Of a DNA stretch of 64,000 nucleotides, positions 11,970-22,310 are shown piece after piece (position 1 is the first letter of the stretch; every line of letters starts with the position of its first letter). The DNA comes from Gigaspora margarita (taxonomy: Eukaryota > Glomeromycota > Glomeromycetes > Diversisporales > Gigasporaceae): positions 373,116 to 437,115 of the forward strand of contig WTPW01000308.1 in the NCBI GenBank assembly GCA_009809945.1, given 5' to 3'. The notes beneath the pieces are model-generated. The model was given only the letters and a program-made list of their open reading frames with translations, was not told the origin of the DNA and did no database searches. Made by a program: the position numbers and the translations under genes.

Positions 11970-12878
11970 GGGGGCTTCCAGAAATTACGTAATATTTTTG
12001 TTACTAATAAATTTCAAAAATTTACCCCACCCACCCACACCTGATACTCTATTAGCCAATCAAATTATATATTTTTTAAAATTTATTCATATGTTCAATT
12101 TATGAAATTGATAATAACTATTGCTCTACTGGACCAATTTAGATGATTTAACTACCAAAATGTTCGTCTCACTGAGACGATTCTAACAAGCCCAAAATTG
12201 TTAAAATCTAATCACAGAGTCCCAAGATCGTTCAACTTTTGTGTAATTTCAATAGTAATTTTTTAGAATCACTAAGTAAATATGTTTAATATTGAATAAC
12301 TTTTGATCCACTGGCCCGTTTTGGATNATTTAACTANCAAAATGTTNGTCTCAGTGAGATGNTTCTAACAAGCCCAAAATCGCTAAATTCTAATCACAGG
12401 ATTCCAAGATCGATAAAGATTTTATTGTTTGTTTAACAATACAAATCTTTATCGATCTTGGAATCCTGTAATTAGAATTTAGCGATTTTGGGCTTATTAG
12501 AATCGTTTCACTGAGACGAACATTTTGGTAGTTAAATCATCCAAAACGGGCCAGTGGATCAAAAGTTATTCAATATTAAAGATATTTACTTAGTGATTCT
12601 AAAAAAATCACTATTAAAATTACACAAAAGTTGAACGATCTTGGGACCCTGTGATTAGATTTTAACGATTTTGGGCTTGTTAGAATCGTCTCAGTGAGAC
12701 GAACATTTTGGTAGTTAAATCATCTAAATTGGTCCAGTAGAGCAATAGTTATTAATAATTTTATAATTTTATACTTGTGGCCAGAATTATAGAATTTTGA
12801 CCAGAATTATAATTATAACCTGATATTTTCGGGACCCCACCCACCCACTAAAAAATTACGTAATTTCTGAAAGCCCCC
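11970..12878. mobile_element. Harbinger-like foldback element, 909 bp, TTA duplication
   Basis: The ends are near-perfect inverted repeats (GGGGGCTTCCAGAAATTACG on the left; the complement with one difference on the right). TTA flanks both ends (11967-11969, 12879-12881). Sibling satellite units read AAATTGTTTACAAGAA without the insert, so the empty site confirms a 3-bp TTA duplication, typical of PIF/Harbinger. The interior is one long palindrome (about 12118-12755) whose centre, near 12430, is an AACAATA-type loop. Each arm contains two related copies of a roughly 175-bp unit. Confidence 0.85.
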
Positions 12879-12881
12879 TTA

Positions 12882-13385
12882 CAAGAATTTTCATTGAAGA
12901 TATCTTCATGAATCCTTGACCAAATCTTTTTATTTTAATTCTACAAATATATAGAATTTAAATAAAAAAATTTTTATCGAATTTGGTCAAGAACTCATAG
13001 AGATATCTTTGATGAAAGTTTTTTTCATTTCCAAAAATGTGATTACAAAGAAGCTGCGCCAAAATTGTTTACAAGAACTTTCATCGAAGATATCTCTATT
13101 AGTTCTTAACCAGATTCAATGAAACTTTTTTTATTTTAATTCTAAAGATCTGTATAATTAAAATAAAAAATTTTCATTAAATTTGGTCAAGAACTCGCAG
13201 AGATATCTTCAATGAAAGTTTTCTACTAAAAATATATATAACAAAGAAGCTGCGCCAAAATTGTTTACAAAGATATCTCTGCAAATTCTTGACCAAATTT
13301 GATGAAAATTTTTTTATTTTAATTCTACAAATTCATAGAATTTAAATAAAAAAATTTTTATTGAATTTGGTCAAGAACTCATAAA
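12882..13385. repeat. Continuation of the 200-bp satellite array
   Basis: Degenerate units with GTTCTTAACCAGATTCAATG (about 13097) and ATTCTTGACCAAATTTGATG (about 13283) continue the array on the far side of the Harbinger-like insert, in the same orientation. Confidence 0.75.
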
Positions 13386-13520
13386 GATAATATTAATAAA
13401 ATTTTTTAAAATTTAGGTAATAAAATCAAGTGATCTACATAGTGCAAATAGAAAAGGATTTACTATTACACAAAATCTATAGTGCAATTAGTGTTTATCA
13501 TGGTGTAAATAGCAGTATCC

Positions 13521-13671
13521 TAAATTATAATAAAAAAAAATAAATTATAATAAAAAAAACATATAAATTATAATAAAAAAAAAATAAATTATAAAATAAT
13601 AAAAAAAAATAAATTATTTAATAAAAAAAATAATAATAACCAAAAAGATAAAAAAAATAGAAAATTACTTA
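13521..13671. repeat. TAAATTATAATAAAAA simple repeat
   Basis: Five or so imperfect copies of (A)TAAATTATAATAAAAAAAA follow the element boundary. They are probably microsatellite expansion from the target-site sequence. Confidence 0.6.
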
Positions 13672-13925
13672 ATTTACATCAGGTGTATATACACACATAC
13701 TAATTTATTGATTTACAAATTTGTTTAATATATAAATTATAAACAAAAAATTAGTATAGCTTAAGGTTAGGGTAAGGGTAGCTTTAGCGTTAGAGGAGGT
13801 TATAGTTTATACTAAAATTTTGCAAGGAATATTTTTTGTTAGAGCCTCAAAAGCTATTATATAATCAGGATTTTAAGATATCAAGATATGCGTGTACATA
13901 TACATGGTGTACAAATAGTAATCGT
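13672..13925 (+). mobile_element. Foldback/MITE copy with telomere-like core
   Basis: The ends are imperfect inverted repeats (ATTACTTAATTTACATCAGG on the left; complement of ATTACTATTTGTACACCATG on the right). The core reads TTAAGGTTAGGGTAAGGGTA, then ACTAAAATTTTGCAAGGAAT, then TTTTTTGTTAGAGCC, as in the other members listed at 9797, 20500, 29310 and 50878. Confidence 0.65.
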
Positions 13926-14089
13926 CAAAAAAATAAATAAAATAAAAACTGAAAAAAAAATTAAATTAATTTAATTAATAAGAAAAAATAAATTAAATAA
14001 AAAAACAATAATAAAAATAAGATAAAAAAATAAAAAAGTTAAAATAAAACTGAAAAATAATAAAAATATAAAATGATAAAATAGAAAAT

Positions 14090-14892
14090 NNNNNNNNNNN
14101 NNNNNNNNNNNNNNNNNNNNNNNNNNNNNNNNNNNNNNNNNNNNNNNNNNNNNNNNNNNNNNNNNNNNNNNNNNNNNNNNNNNNNNNNNNNNNNNNNNNN
14201 NNNNNNNNNNNNNNNNNNNNNNNNNNNNNNNNNNNNNNNNNNNNNNNNNNNNNNNNNNNNNNNNNNNNNNNNNNNNNNNNNNNNNNNNNNNNNNNNNNNN
14301 NNNNNNNNNNNNNNNNNNNNNNNNNNNNNNNNNNNNNNNNNNNNNNNNNNNNNNNNNNNNNNNNNNNNNNNNNNNNNNNNNNNNNNNNNNNNNNNNNNNN
14401 NNNNNNNNNNNNNNNNNNNNNNNNNNNNNNNNNNNNNNNNNNNNNNNNNNNNNNNNNNNNNNNNNNNNNNNNNNNNNNNNNNNNNNNNNNNNNNNNNNNN
14501 NNNNNNNNNNNNNNNNNNNNNNNNNNNNNNNNNNNNNNNNNNNNNNNNNNNNNNNNNNNNNNNNNNNNNNNNNNNNNNNNNNNNNNNNNNNNNNNNNNNN
14601 NNNNNNNNNNNNNNNNNNNNNNNNNNNNNNNNNNNNNNNNNNNNNNNNNNNNNNNNNNNNNNNNNNNNNNNNNNNNNNNNNNNNNNNNNNNNNNNNNNNN
14701 NNNNNNNNNNNNNNNNNNNNNNNNNNNNNNNNNNNNNNNNNNNNNNNNNNNNNNNNNNNNNNNNNNNNNNNNNNNNNNNNNNNNNNNNNNNNNNNNNNNN
14801 NNNNNNNNNNNNNNNNNNNNNNNNNNNNNNNNNNNNNNNNNNNNNNNNNNNNNNNNNNNNNNNNNNNNNNNNNNNNNNNNNNNNNNNNNNNN
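14090..14892. other. Assembly gap (803 N)
   Basis: A run of N flanked on both sides by A-rich low-complexity sequence (13926-14089 and 14893-15080). The gap probably represents unresolved simple repeat; its true length is unknown. Confidence 0.95.
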
Positions 14893-15343
14893 TACAAAAA
14901 AAAAAAAATTAAAATAAAAAAAAAGTTAAAATAAAAAAAAACTATTTAAAATATAAAAAAAATGTTTAAAAATATGTTGAAAATATAAAAAAACATACAG
15001 TAAATCCATTATAAAAAAATAATATATAAAATAAAAACAATAAAAAAAAATTATTAAAAAAAAGAAAAATTTTAAGTACTGTACGTATATGGAGAATAAA
15101 AGTAAATTCCAGTTATTCCTTATTATGGGAATAACCAGAAATTTACATTTATTCCCACCATTGTTTTTCTATTGTTATTTCAAAAAAAATCAGAATAAAA
15201 ATAATAATAATAAAAAAAAAGTGAATAAAAAAAACATGTTTTTTTACTTTATTTATTTATTTATTTTCGTTTTGATTGTTTATTGATTTTCTTATATTCT
15301 TACTAGCAGGTAAGTATTGAAATTATAATTTTGAAGATTATTG
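14893..15343. other. A-rich low-complexity DNA
   Basis: Mostly poly(A) runs and ATAAAA repeats to about 15080, then unique AT-rich sequence. The 65-residue open frame at 15089-15286 is Lys/Asn/Phe-rich and not convincing. Confidence 0.5.
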
Positions 15344-15376
15344 CAGATTATAATAGGCAGCGCCTATTATAATCTG
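15344..15376. repeat. Perfect 15-bp inverted repeat with 3-nt loop
   Basis: CAGATTATAATAGGC (15344-15358) and its exact complement GCCTATTATAATCTG (15362-15376) flank the loop AGC. This is the left edge of the tandem repeat that follows. Confidence 0.9.
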
Positions 15377-15723
15377 TGAATATTATACTTTTTAAATATT
15401 TGCACAAATTTTTGCTAAAAATTTGCGAAGAACTGCAAAAATTTAAATTTTGAAGGTCTTTGCAATTTTTTAAACAAGATTCTGCACTTATTTGATAAAT
15501 TTGAAGATTACTACAGATTATTAATATTTTTAATTTTTCGATTCTATTATAATCTGCAAATATTATACTTTTTAAATATTTTCACAGATTTTTGGCAAAA
15601 AATTTGCGAAGAACTGCAAAAATCTAAATTTTGAAGATCTTTGCAATTTTTTAAACAAAATTCTGCACTTATTTGATAAATTTAAAGATTATTACAAATT
15701 ATTAATGTTTTTAATTTCCCGAT
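15364..15723. repeat. Two-copy tandem repeat, unit about 180 bp
   Basis: TATTATAATCTG starts at 15365 and again at 15545. Each is followed by the same 170-bp text (ATATTATACTTTTTAAATAT, TTTGCGAAGAACTGCAAAAA, TTCTGCACTTATTTGATAAA) with about 5 percent difference. Confidence 0.85.
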
Positions 15724-16259
15724 GTGAATTCTGAACACATGCAGAAAAAGAAAAAGTAAAATACACCTAAACTAGTGTTTAAATCGACCTTTGTGCACTA
15801 ATTAAAAATGTCAGGACAAAATTTTACATATAATAAGCAACTATCTATAGCTATACCTCCTAAAGCTAATCTCCTAATCCTAACTTTGCATTTTTACACA
15901 CTTTATTTACAAAATTAAATTTTTTTTTTTGGGTTGTATTACTGGCACAAATAAGTAAATCCGAGCAGGCCCCTACTGGGGTTAGTGTTCCAAATCGTTA
16001 GTTGAAAAACCGAATAGTTGACAACTTTTCAACTAACCGGTTTAAAAATTTTTTAATCAACTAACCGATTTATAATCAACTAGTTCGATTACGGTTAACT
16101 ATTAGTTGTCAACTAGTTGTCAATAACCGGTTGCCTATGTTAATCAACTACACTATGCGCTAATAATACATAGCAGTAATTATATAATGTAATCGCAATT
16201 ATTATATATCAGGTAAATTGGCGAAGCTTATTGTCATGCATACATAGCTTATTAATAAC

Positions 16260-16840
16260 TCTACCTTAATCACAGAAATAATAATAATTCAATGTGAACT
16301 AGCTCAACCTTAATCACATAAAAGTCATAATTTTGATGCAAATTATATATTGTGGTTGTTGGAATTAAGAGTAAGTTTCGTAATAGAATTTTTACAGTAG
16401 AGATTATAATAATTTTAATACAAACTAACTAATCCTAATCACATAGAAATCATGATAATTCAAATCGATTTTAATATGTATTGTGGTTATATCATGTAAG
16501 TTCTGTATAAATTTTCCAATAATACGAACCATAATAATTTCAATACAAGCCAACTCCTTTAACACTATATGTACCACATTATATAGTAAATTCTGTAACA
16601 GAATTTTTTACAATAATCCATAGTAGAAATCACTCGACTTTGACCACTTGATGCGGTTACTGGAATAGCAAGTGAGTTCTATGACAGGATGTTTTATCAC
16701 AACACATGATGGAAATTATGATATTTTCAATACTAACCAACTCAACCGTGTATTACATTAGTAAATAACAGAATGCTTTACAGCAACTCATAGTAGAAAT
16801 TACGATAATTCTAATACAATTTTAACTACTATATACCACT
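16260..16840. repeat. Degenerate roughly 110-bp tandem repeat inside the hAT element
   Basis: Recurring text such as AATACAAACTAACTAA / CTTAATCACATA / GGAATAAGAGTAAGTT / TAACAGAATTTTTACAG / TCATAGTAGAAATTACGATAA appears at least five times between 16260 and 16840. It resumes at 17650-17760 on the other side of the inserted element. Confidence 0.65.
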
Positions 16841-16846
16841 GGAAAT

Positions 16847-17641
16847 CAGTGATGGTCATTTGCAAATTTTTCAAATGACCCTAAAATGACCGGTCATCAA
16901 CAATTAGATCATTTAGAAATGACTCGTGACCAAATGACCATGGTCATTTAGAAATGACCAAGATTATTTGAGGGTCATTTAGTTATTAGACCATCGTGCA
17001 TATAGAGGTTGTATCCCATATCTAATATTTTTTACATAGATTGATCAACTTTAACTACATAGCAATAATGCATACGTATAGGTTTCGAAATAAGCTGGGT
17101 TGGGGGTATTAATAGACCCGGGCCCAAACCCAATAAAAGTTTATATGCCCGGTCCCACCTGGGAATGGTAAATAACTCAATCGCTTGATTGAAATTTAAA
17201 TAACTCTAAGCTATTAAATCGTGACAAGATTTTGGTTACCGGTATTAAGCTCATTTAGTTCATTGGCATATAAAAGAATTTTATTGGTCAAATTGCTCGT
17301 ATAAAAAGTTATCAAACTTTAATCTATAGCTAAGATTATCGATAAGGAAAGTAATAAAGTCCAAAATTTTACTAAGTCAATTAATATTTATGTCTTAAGT
17401 AAGCTGTTCGAAATATGCAATTTATTATTTCGAACAACTTTACTTAAGACATAAATGTTAATTGACTTATAGCTACAATTATTGATTATGTTTTAATTTT
17501 GTTTGGCGGCCAATTCTGATTGGCTAAAGAGCATTAAAATATTAACTGACCTTCTAGATCATTTGAGCCTCGAAATGACCCAATGACTAGTTATTTGTCA
17601 TTTGGGCCATTTGGGTCATTTCAGATCATTTACCATTACTG
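16847..17641. mobile_element. Nested non-autonomous hAT element (CAGTGATGG), 8-bp TSD
   Basis: It starts CAGTGATGGTCATTTG and ends CATTTACCATTACTG. CTGGAAAT flanks both sides (16839-16846, 17642-17649). CAG..G ends plus an 8-bp duplication are diagnostic of the hAT superfamily. Both halves carry many (A)AATGACC/GGTCATTT motifs in inverted arrangement. It contains a roughly 100-bp palindrome at 17376-17474. Confidence 0.9.
17376..17474. repeat. Palindrome, arms about 40 bp
   Basis: TAAGTCAATTAATATTTATG ... and its near-complement CATAAATGTTAATTGACTTA flank a centre near 17422. Inner arms (CTTAAGTAA.CTGTTCGAAATA) also pair. Similar TAAGTAAACTT arms occur in the element at 19278-19823. Confidence 0.75.
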
Positions 17642-17884
17642 CTGGAAATCGAGTAAGTTTTGTACTAGAAATATTTGCAGTAATTCATGATAAAAATGAG
17701 ATAATTCCGGTATAAACTAACTAAACCTTGACATATTCCACATGCTAGTAATAGGTTGAATGCAATCAACTCAATCGCATATTGCCATCAGAATGGTAAT
17801 TAAATCTTGCAATACGATTGTTTAGATCTAAACATATCCTATCGGTATCTCTTTTCTACTACAATAATGTGCAACTATCTTATA

Positions 17885-18203
17885 TAGGATGTTAATTGGT
17901 CTTTTGGAACCGAATCCTAACTGGTCCTTACAAGGACCTGCAGGATCGGTAAGGACTCAGTCCTTAAATCACATGAAAACACAATACATTTTATAGGACT
18001 TGGATCCTGAATTGAATTATTATAACAATACAAAATTAATTCGATTGGATGAACTTGTTCGATAGATTCAATTTAGGATCTGATACAGGATCTAAGTCCT
18101 ATAAAATGGATTGTATTTTCATATGATTTAAAGGATCGAGTCCAGGACTGTCTTTTTAGATCCTAGGATTGGACCAGACTAGATTCGCAATTTAACATCC
18201 CTA
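17885..18203. mobile_element. Nested non-autonomous hAT element (TAGGATGTTAA), 8-bp TSD
   Basis: It starts TAGGATGTTAATTGG and ends CAATTTAACATCCCTA, flanked by ATCTTATA on both sides (17877-17884, 18204-18211). The two halves hold inverted AAGGACTTAGATCCTG-like motifs and ATCACATGAAAACACAAT / ATTGTATTTTCATATGAT arms, so the whole element folds back. Confidence 0.85.
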
Positions 18204-18291
18204 ATCTTATATATTTGGGATTTTACATGCACGTGTAATTGTACTGGTTCTGCGCGGCATCACATGCTACGCAGCTATCTTATACAACTAA

Positions 18292-18355
18292 CCAAATAAC
18301 CAACTAACCAACTAACCAACTTAACCAACTAACCAACTAACCAACTAATCAATTA
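18292..18355. repeat. Microsatellite (AACTAACC)n
   Basis: Eight or so imperfect copies of ACCAACTA make up the right subterminal region of the host hAT element. They could be multiplied transposase-binding sites (inference). Confidence 0.8.
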
Positions 18356-18452
18356 AACTGGTCACGTGATATATGTAACCGGTTAGGTGCAACTATAGTT
18401 GGCAACTAACCGATTGATAAATTTTTGATCAACTTGGAACACTAACTGGGGT

Positions 18453-19277
18453 TAAACAGCCCTAATTTTTAAACTCCTGTTTGTAAAACCTAATAAACAA
18501 TATCATGTGATTATAAAACATTCATTGTCCAATCCAATTTAATTGAGCTCTATTTTTAGAATATAAATATTTAAAAATTGTTTGCCTTCAAGTTAAATAA
18601 CTAAATCATTATAGACCAAAAAAAATATACTCCATACAACAAGAACTAATACTTTAATTTGAATCCAAAATCTCAAAAATTTTAGAAAAAACTGAAAGGC
18701 CCTTTTGCTAGTCCATGACCCATATTTTCTAGATGTGCTCAAAATTTCAATTAAGAAAATTTTAAGAGCATCCTTAAAATATACCCTGGGTATAGGCTCT
18801 TAACCTATAACCTCTAAATAAATAAACTAAATTTAAAATAGCTATCACATGTTAACTAAATTGAGAAACAGGTAAAAAAGCCTATACCCAGCAGTAAAGA
18901 ATTTCAGAAAAAATTTTTTGTTCTTTGAGAACATAAATTTATAATTTCATGTTCTCAAAAAAAATTTAGTGTGCACTATAATAATTTTTTAAAATAAAAT
19001 TTTTAAAATATAAAATATTTATAATAAATTTATTTATTATAATTTTTAAAATTAAAATTGCATTTACTAATGAATAAACTATAATTAAAAATGAGGAGAA
19101 TTGGCCTAAAAATTATAAGCTTATTAAAAATTAAATTTTTTATAAGAAGAACCATTAACTTGATTATTAAAAGATAATTAAGCAATCTAAATTTTTAATT
19201 CTGGTAAGTTCTATTACTAGATAGTTTAAGTTTTATAGTAATTACTGTAAAAATTCTATATTGTGTTTACCAATAAA
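18453..19277. other. AT-rich intergenic DNA with one small foldback
   Basis: 18782-18892 has inverted ends (CCCTGGGTATAGGCT and AGCCTATACCCAG), a probable MITE of about 110 bp. No gene is seen in the rest. Confidence 0.5.
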
Positions 19278-19823
19278 TATATTGCTGAAAATAAGCTACT
19301 TCCAAAAATAAGCTATCCTTCTCTTTTGTTTAAGAAATGCAAAAATGTCTTTGATCCAAAAATAAGCTACCCCATGATCGACAAAAGTTGCTACATAGTA
19401 AAGTCCAAATTTTACTAAGCTAATCAATTAAATCGCTTAAGTAAACTTATTCAAAAATCAAAATATGTTTATTCTGAAATTTACAATGAAATTAAAGAAC
19501 TTTTTATTAATTGGATTTTAATTTTTATGTTCAACAAAGAAATTAAGATTTTATTAACAAAATATATTCATTGAATATAAAAATTAAAAGTCAAATAATA
19601 AAAAGTACTTCTATTTTGATGAAATTTTTAGAATAGGTATAGTTTAGTCTTTCAAATAAGTTTACTTAAGCGCCAATAATCGATTTATATAGTAGAATTT
19701 AGACTTTACTATGTAACGACTATTGGCGATTGACCAAAATCGATTTTATCCAAAAATAAGCTATCCCAGATTTTTTGTATCCAAAATCATCCAAAAAAGG
19801 TAGCTTATTTTCAGAAATATAGG
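19278..19823. mobile_element. Foldback element with AAAATAAGCTAC motifs
   Basis: Inverted ends CTGAAAATAAGCTAC (left) and GTAGCTTATTTTCAG (right), with internal direct copies of CCAAAAATAAGCTA. A second inverted pair, ACATAGTAAAGTCCAAATTT and its near-complement AATTTAGACTTTACTATGT, lies inside. CAATAAA flanks both sides (19271-19277, 19824-19830), a possible 7- to 8-bp duplication. Confidence 0.65.
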
Positions 19824-20499
19824 CAATAAACATATAATATACTATTGGCTAATTATATTCACATAACACTAGTAACAATTACTAGTGGCAATAGATAGCA
19901 AACTTTTTAATTTTATATATATCTTATGAGAACATAAATTATAAATTTTATGTTCTTAGTTTGTTCTCAAAAGAGAACATGATTTCTAAATGCAGTCTTT
20001 TTAAATTTTTTTGAATGTTCTTGAGAATATTGAGAACATTAAATATTCTTCACAGACCCCCGGTACAGGTTTAAACAGCCCAAATTTTAATCATATCAAG
20101 TGCACTTTTATCACATGACACGCACAAACTCAATTAGGGTGTCCTCGTATAATTGGCAGGGACGGTGAATAATATCGATTTGATTTTGCAAAAATATTGA
20201 TCGGTATGGTCAAAATTATTAATTTATATCGATATACTCATGATTGGCCAATTAGAATGCAAAATTTTGTACAACAGTTACAGAGAACATGATATAACAT
20301 GATCAGTAACTTTCTTCTTCTGATGTGTTTGTTGATTGTCTATTTTACCAAAGCTTGTCAACGGTTAAATTAGCAAATTTATATTGCCCGGCCCGAATTA
20401 TACTTTAAATTTTGCCCAAGTGCATATTGTTACACTGCATTAAAATTTGCGAAAATATCGATTTCCCCATGATTTGGCCGTTTAAAATATATGAAGGTA

Positions 20500-20874
20500 G
20501 TAGCTATCCCACAAAAAATTTTCTGGTCATGTGATTTTTTTGTGGCACAAACCAATCAAATTTTGAGACAGGTATAACGTAAAAATCAAAACAATCAAAA
20601 CAATCGAATAAAGCGAATGAATTAAAGTAATAAATCGAGTGGTTAGGGTTTGGGTTAGACGCTTGTTAGAGCGCTACTAGTACCAAAATTTTGCAAGGAA
20701 TTTTTTTTGTTAATGCGCAGTAGACGATTTCATAGACCAACTTTAGAGTTATTAGCGATTTTTTATGAAAAATCATAAAAAGCGTGATTTTTACATTACA
20801 TCTGATCCTAAAATTCAATTGGTTTGCGCCATGACAAAGTCACGTGACTGGAAAATTTTTTGTGGGTTAACTAC
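20500..20874 (+). mobile_element. Foldback/MITE copy with telomere-like core
   Basis: Ends of about 60 bp are inverted (GTAGCTATCCCACAAAAAAT; complement of GTAGTTAACCCACAAAAAAT), with possible GTA duplications (20497-20499, 20875-20877). The core at 20642-20765 reads TTAGGGTTTGGGTTAG ... ACCAAAATTTTGCAAGGAAT ... TTTGTTAATGC, matching the cores of the other members although the ends are unrelated. Confidence 0.75.
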
Positions 20875-20886
20875 GTAGGTTGAAAG

Positions 20887-21380
20887 CAGGGACCCAGAAA
20901 AATTTGGATATCAAATTGCAAAAATTTATTTGGATATCGGTAAATATTTGGATAAAATTTGGATAAAAATCTTGAAAATTTGGAATATTTGGGTTATTTT
21001 TCGTCAGAAAAGCACTGTTGACCAATCAAATATCCCAATTTTTGCGTAATTGGGACAAGTGAAAAATTTTATTTCAATTCCGAAACTTCCCGACAGACAC
21101 GCACCACAATTCCTAAATCTTCCGACCAGACTTTATCTAAAATTTTGGGCCCACGATTTTCCAGGTTCCCAAACACTTTATTTATTGGGTAGATCACATA
21201 AAACCCGAAAATCAAATTTTCATTGTCCCATTCTTATTGGCCAGAGATCACATGTTTCTAAAAATCGCCAAAAATTTGGAAAAATTTGGCTAAAACACAA
21301 AAATTTGGAAATATCAAGATTTAGGCCAAAAATTTGGAAAAATTTAGAAAAATTTATTTTCAAATTTTTCTGGGTCCCTG
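20887..21380. mobile_element. Nested non-autonomous hAT element (CAGGGACCC), 8-bp TSD
   Basis: It begins CAGGGACCCAGAAAAATTTG and ends AAATTTTTCTGGGTCCCTG, with GTTGAAAG on both sides (20879-20886, 21381-21388). The interior is rich in AAAAATTTGGA repeats. The 111-residue plus-strand frame at 21050-21385 ends at the element border, has no recognisable domain and is probably chance. Confidence 0.92.
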
Positions 21381-21446
21381 GTTGAAAGATATCGTTTTAT
21401 ATATGATCGATACAAATCGATATTATTCACCGTCCCTGATAATTGG

Positions 21447-22085
21447 CATAATCATCACGCGGATGGATTGTGATTGGTGAATAGGTGTGTCGGAAGCCGC
21501 CTGGCTAAGCCTCGATCGAATCGCATCACATAATTTGCCCTATCGCATAATTCTGGACTCAATCTCGAGCGATATAAATGATAGGTTTATTTCGTGAGTA
21601 CAACGTTTTATATGAGTTTTGCAATATGAAAACCTATAACTGATTATAATGGATCATTAAGTATAGTTACAAATTTCCAGTTTCAATAAATAGGTTTCAT
21701 GCTAAACAAATTCAATCTATAGCGAATGAAAATTTTCAGAAAAGCCGTTCGATATAATGAAAAGCGATTGTATAATAATTTTAATAGAATATATTCATTT
21801 TTTTTATTTTAGTTTCAACGTTTGCTTTGAGTTTTACCACATTTAGCCTTCTTTCACAGTTTTTACCACTCTTCATTAATTTCGCTAGTTTCGCCAGTTT
21901 TATCACAAAAAACCTAGATTTTGCTTACAAAGGCACATCTCTACTATTTACAAATCCGGGTCAAAGGGAATTGTCACAGGTTTAAAGTGACATTCTGAAA
22001 TGGTAATTACAAAATCCCAATCGGGCTATGGAAGTTCGGTCAAAATAAGAGGCTTGTCAGCCGAATCATGATGATAACCTCAAAA
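21447..22085. other. Intergenic DNA, no gene seen
   Basis: Slightly higher GC than its surroundings around 21450-21600. I found no coding frame, hairpin or repeat I can define. Confidence 0.35.
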
Positions 22086-22310
22086 TCAATCACGAAACAT
22101 CCAAACATCCGAAGGACAAGTACGGGTGAAGAAGAAATAAATAATATTAAAAATTTATTGCGAAGGAAGAAAAGAGAAACTTATTTAATGTAAAAGTCCC
22201 ATCCCTCACGATAGTTAATGTGATGTAATGGTGATTCGAAGCCCTTCTTTTTAACAAATTATGATAATTTTAAGAGATAGATGTAAGGATAGATAGTAAA
22301 GGCCCCCTTG
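22086..22310 (+). repeat. Dispersed repeat, second copy at 43197-43430
   Basis: The 225 bases starting TCACGAAACATCCAAACATC are about 93 percent identical to 43197-43430, in the same orientation. Both copies end near CCCCCTTGA. Flanks differ, so this is a mobile or dispersed repeat. No TIR or TSD is visible; it may be an LTR fragment. Confidence 0.75.

Larger units (their letters stand above)
10267..13520. mobile_element. Large non-autonomous TIR element with satellite body (hAT-like)
   Basis: Terminal inverted repeats of about 130 bp (10267-10400 and 13387-13520) begin GGATACTGCTATTTACAC and differ at only a few positions. The 8-mer TAAATTAT flanks both ends (10259-10266, 13521-13528), as expected for an hAT-type target duplication. 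The surroundings are AT-rich, so chance identity cannot be excluded. The body is a roughly 200-bp tandem repeat, interrupted by another element at 11970-12878. There is no transposase ORF. Confidence 0.75.
15983..18444. mobile_element. Large non-autonomous hAT element (TAGTGTTCCAA), 8-bp TSD
   Basis: It begins TAGTGTTCCAAATCG and ends CAACTTGGAACACTA. Both ends are flanked by ACTGGGGT (15975-15982, 18445-18452), a perfect 8-bp duplication. Subterminal regions are packed with AACTAACC/GGTTAGTT motifs in opposite orientation. The interior is a degenerate repeat array into which two further hAT-type elements have inserted (16847-17641 and 17885-18203). No transposase is encoded. Confidence 0.9.
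20157..21438. mobile_element. Non-autonomous hAT element (CAGGGACGG), 8-bp TSD
   Basis: It begins CAGGGACGGTGAATAATATC and ends with the complementary sequence, flanked by ATAATTGG on both sides (20149-20156, 21439-21446). ATATCGAT motifs recur near both ends. The interior is almost entirely made of two younger insertions (20500-20874 and 20887-21380). Confidence 0.92.

Noticed and set aside
10400..13385. Centromeric satellite
   Set aside because: The array is bounded by transposon-style inverted ends and is only about 2 kb; no evidence for centromere function.
13971..14897. 308-residue minus-strand frame
   Set aside because: Almost entirely the N gap; no real coding sequence.
8521..15985. 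A single 7.5-kb element with ends TTTACTTATTTGTACCAGTAA (8552) and its complement (15942)
   Set aside because: The inverted match is only about 25-50 bp, no duplication was found, and several independent elements lie between; more likely two separate copies of one short repeat.
18292..18355. CRISPR-like array
   Set aside because: AACTAACC units are contiguous with no spacers; simple repeat inside a transposon.
21050..21385. 111-residue plus-strand frame
   Set aside because: Lies within a nested hAT element and ends at its terminal repeat; no recognisable domain.
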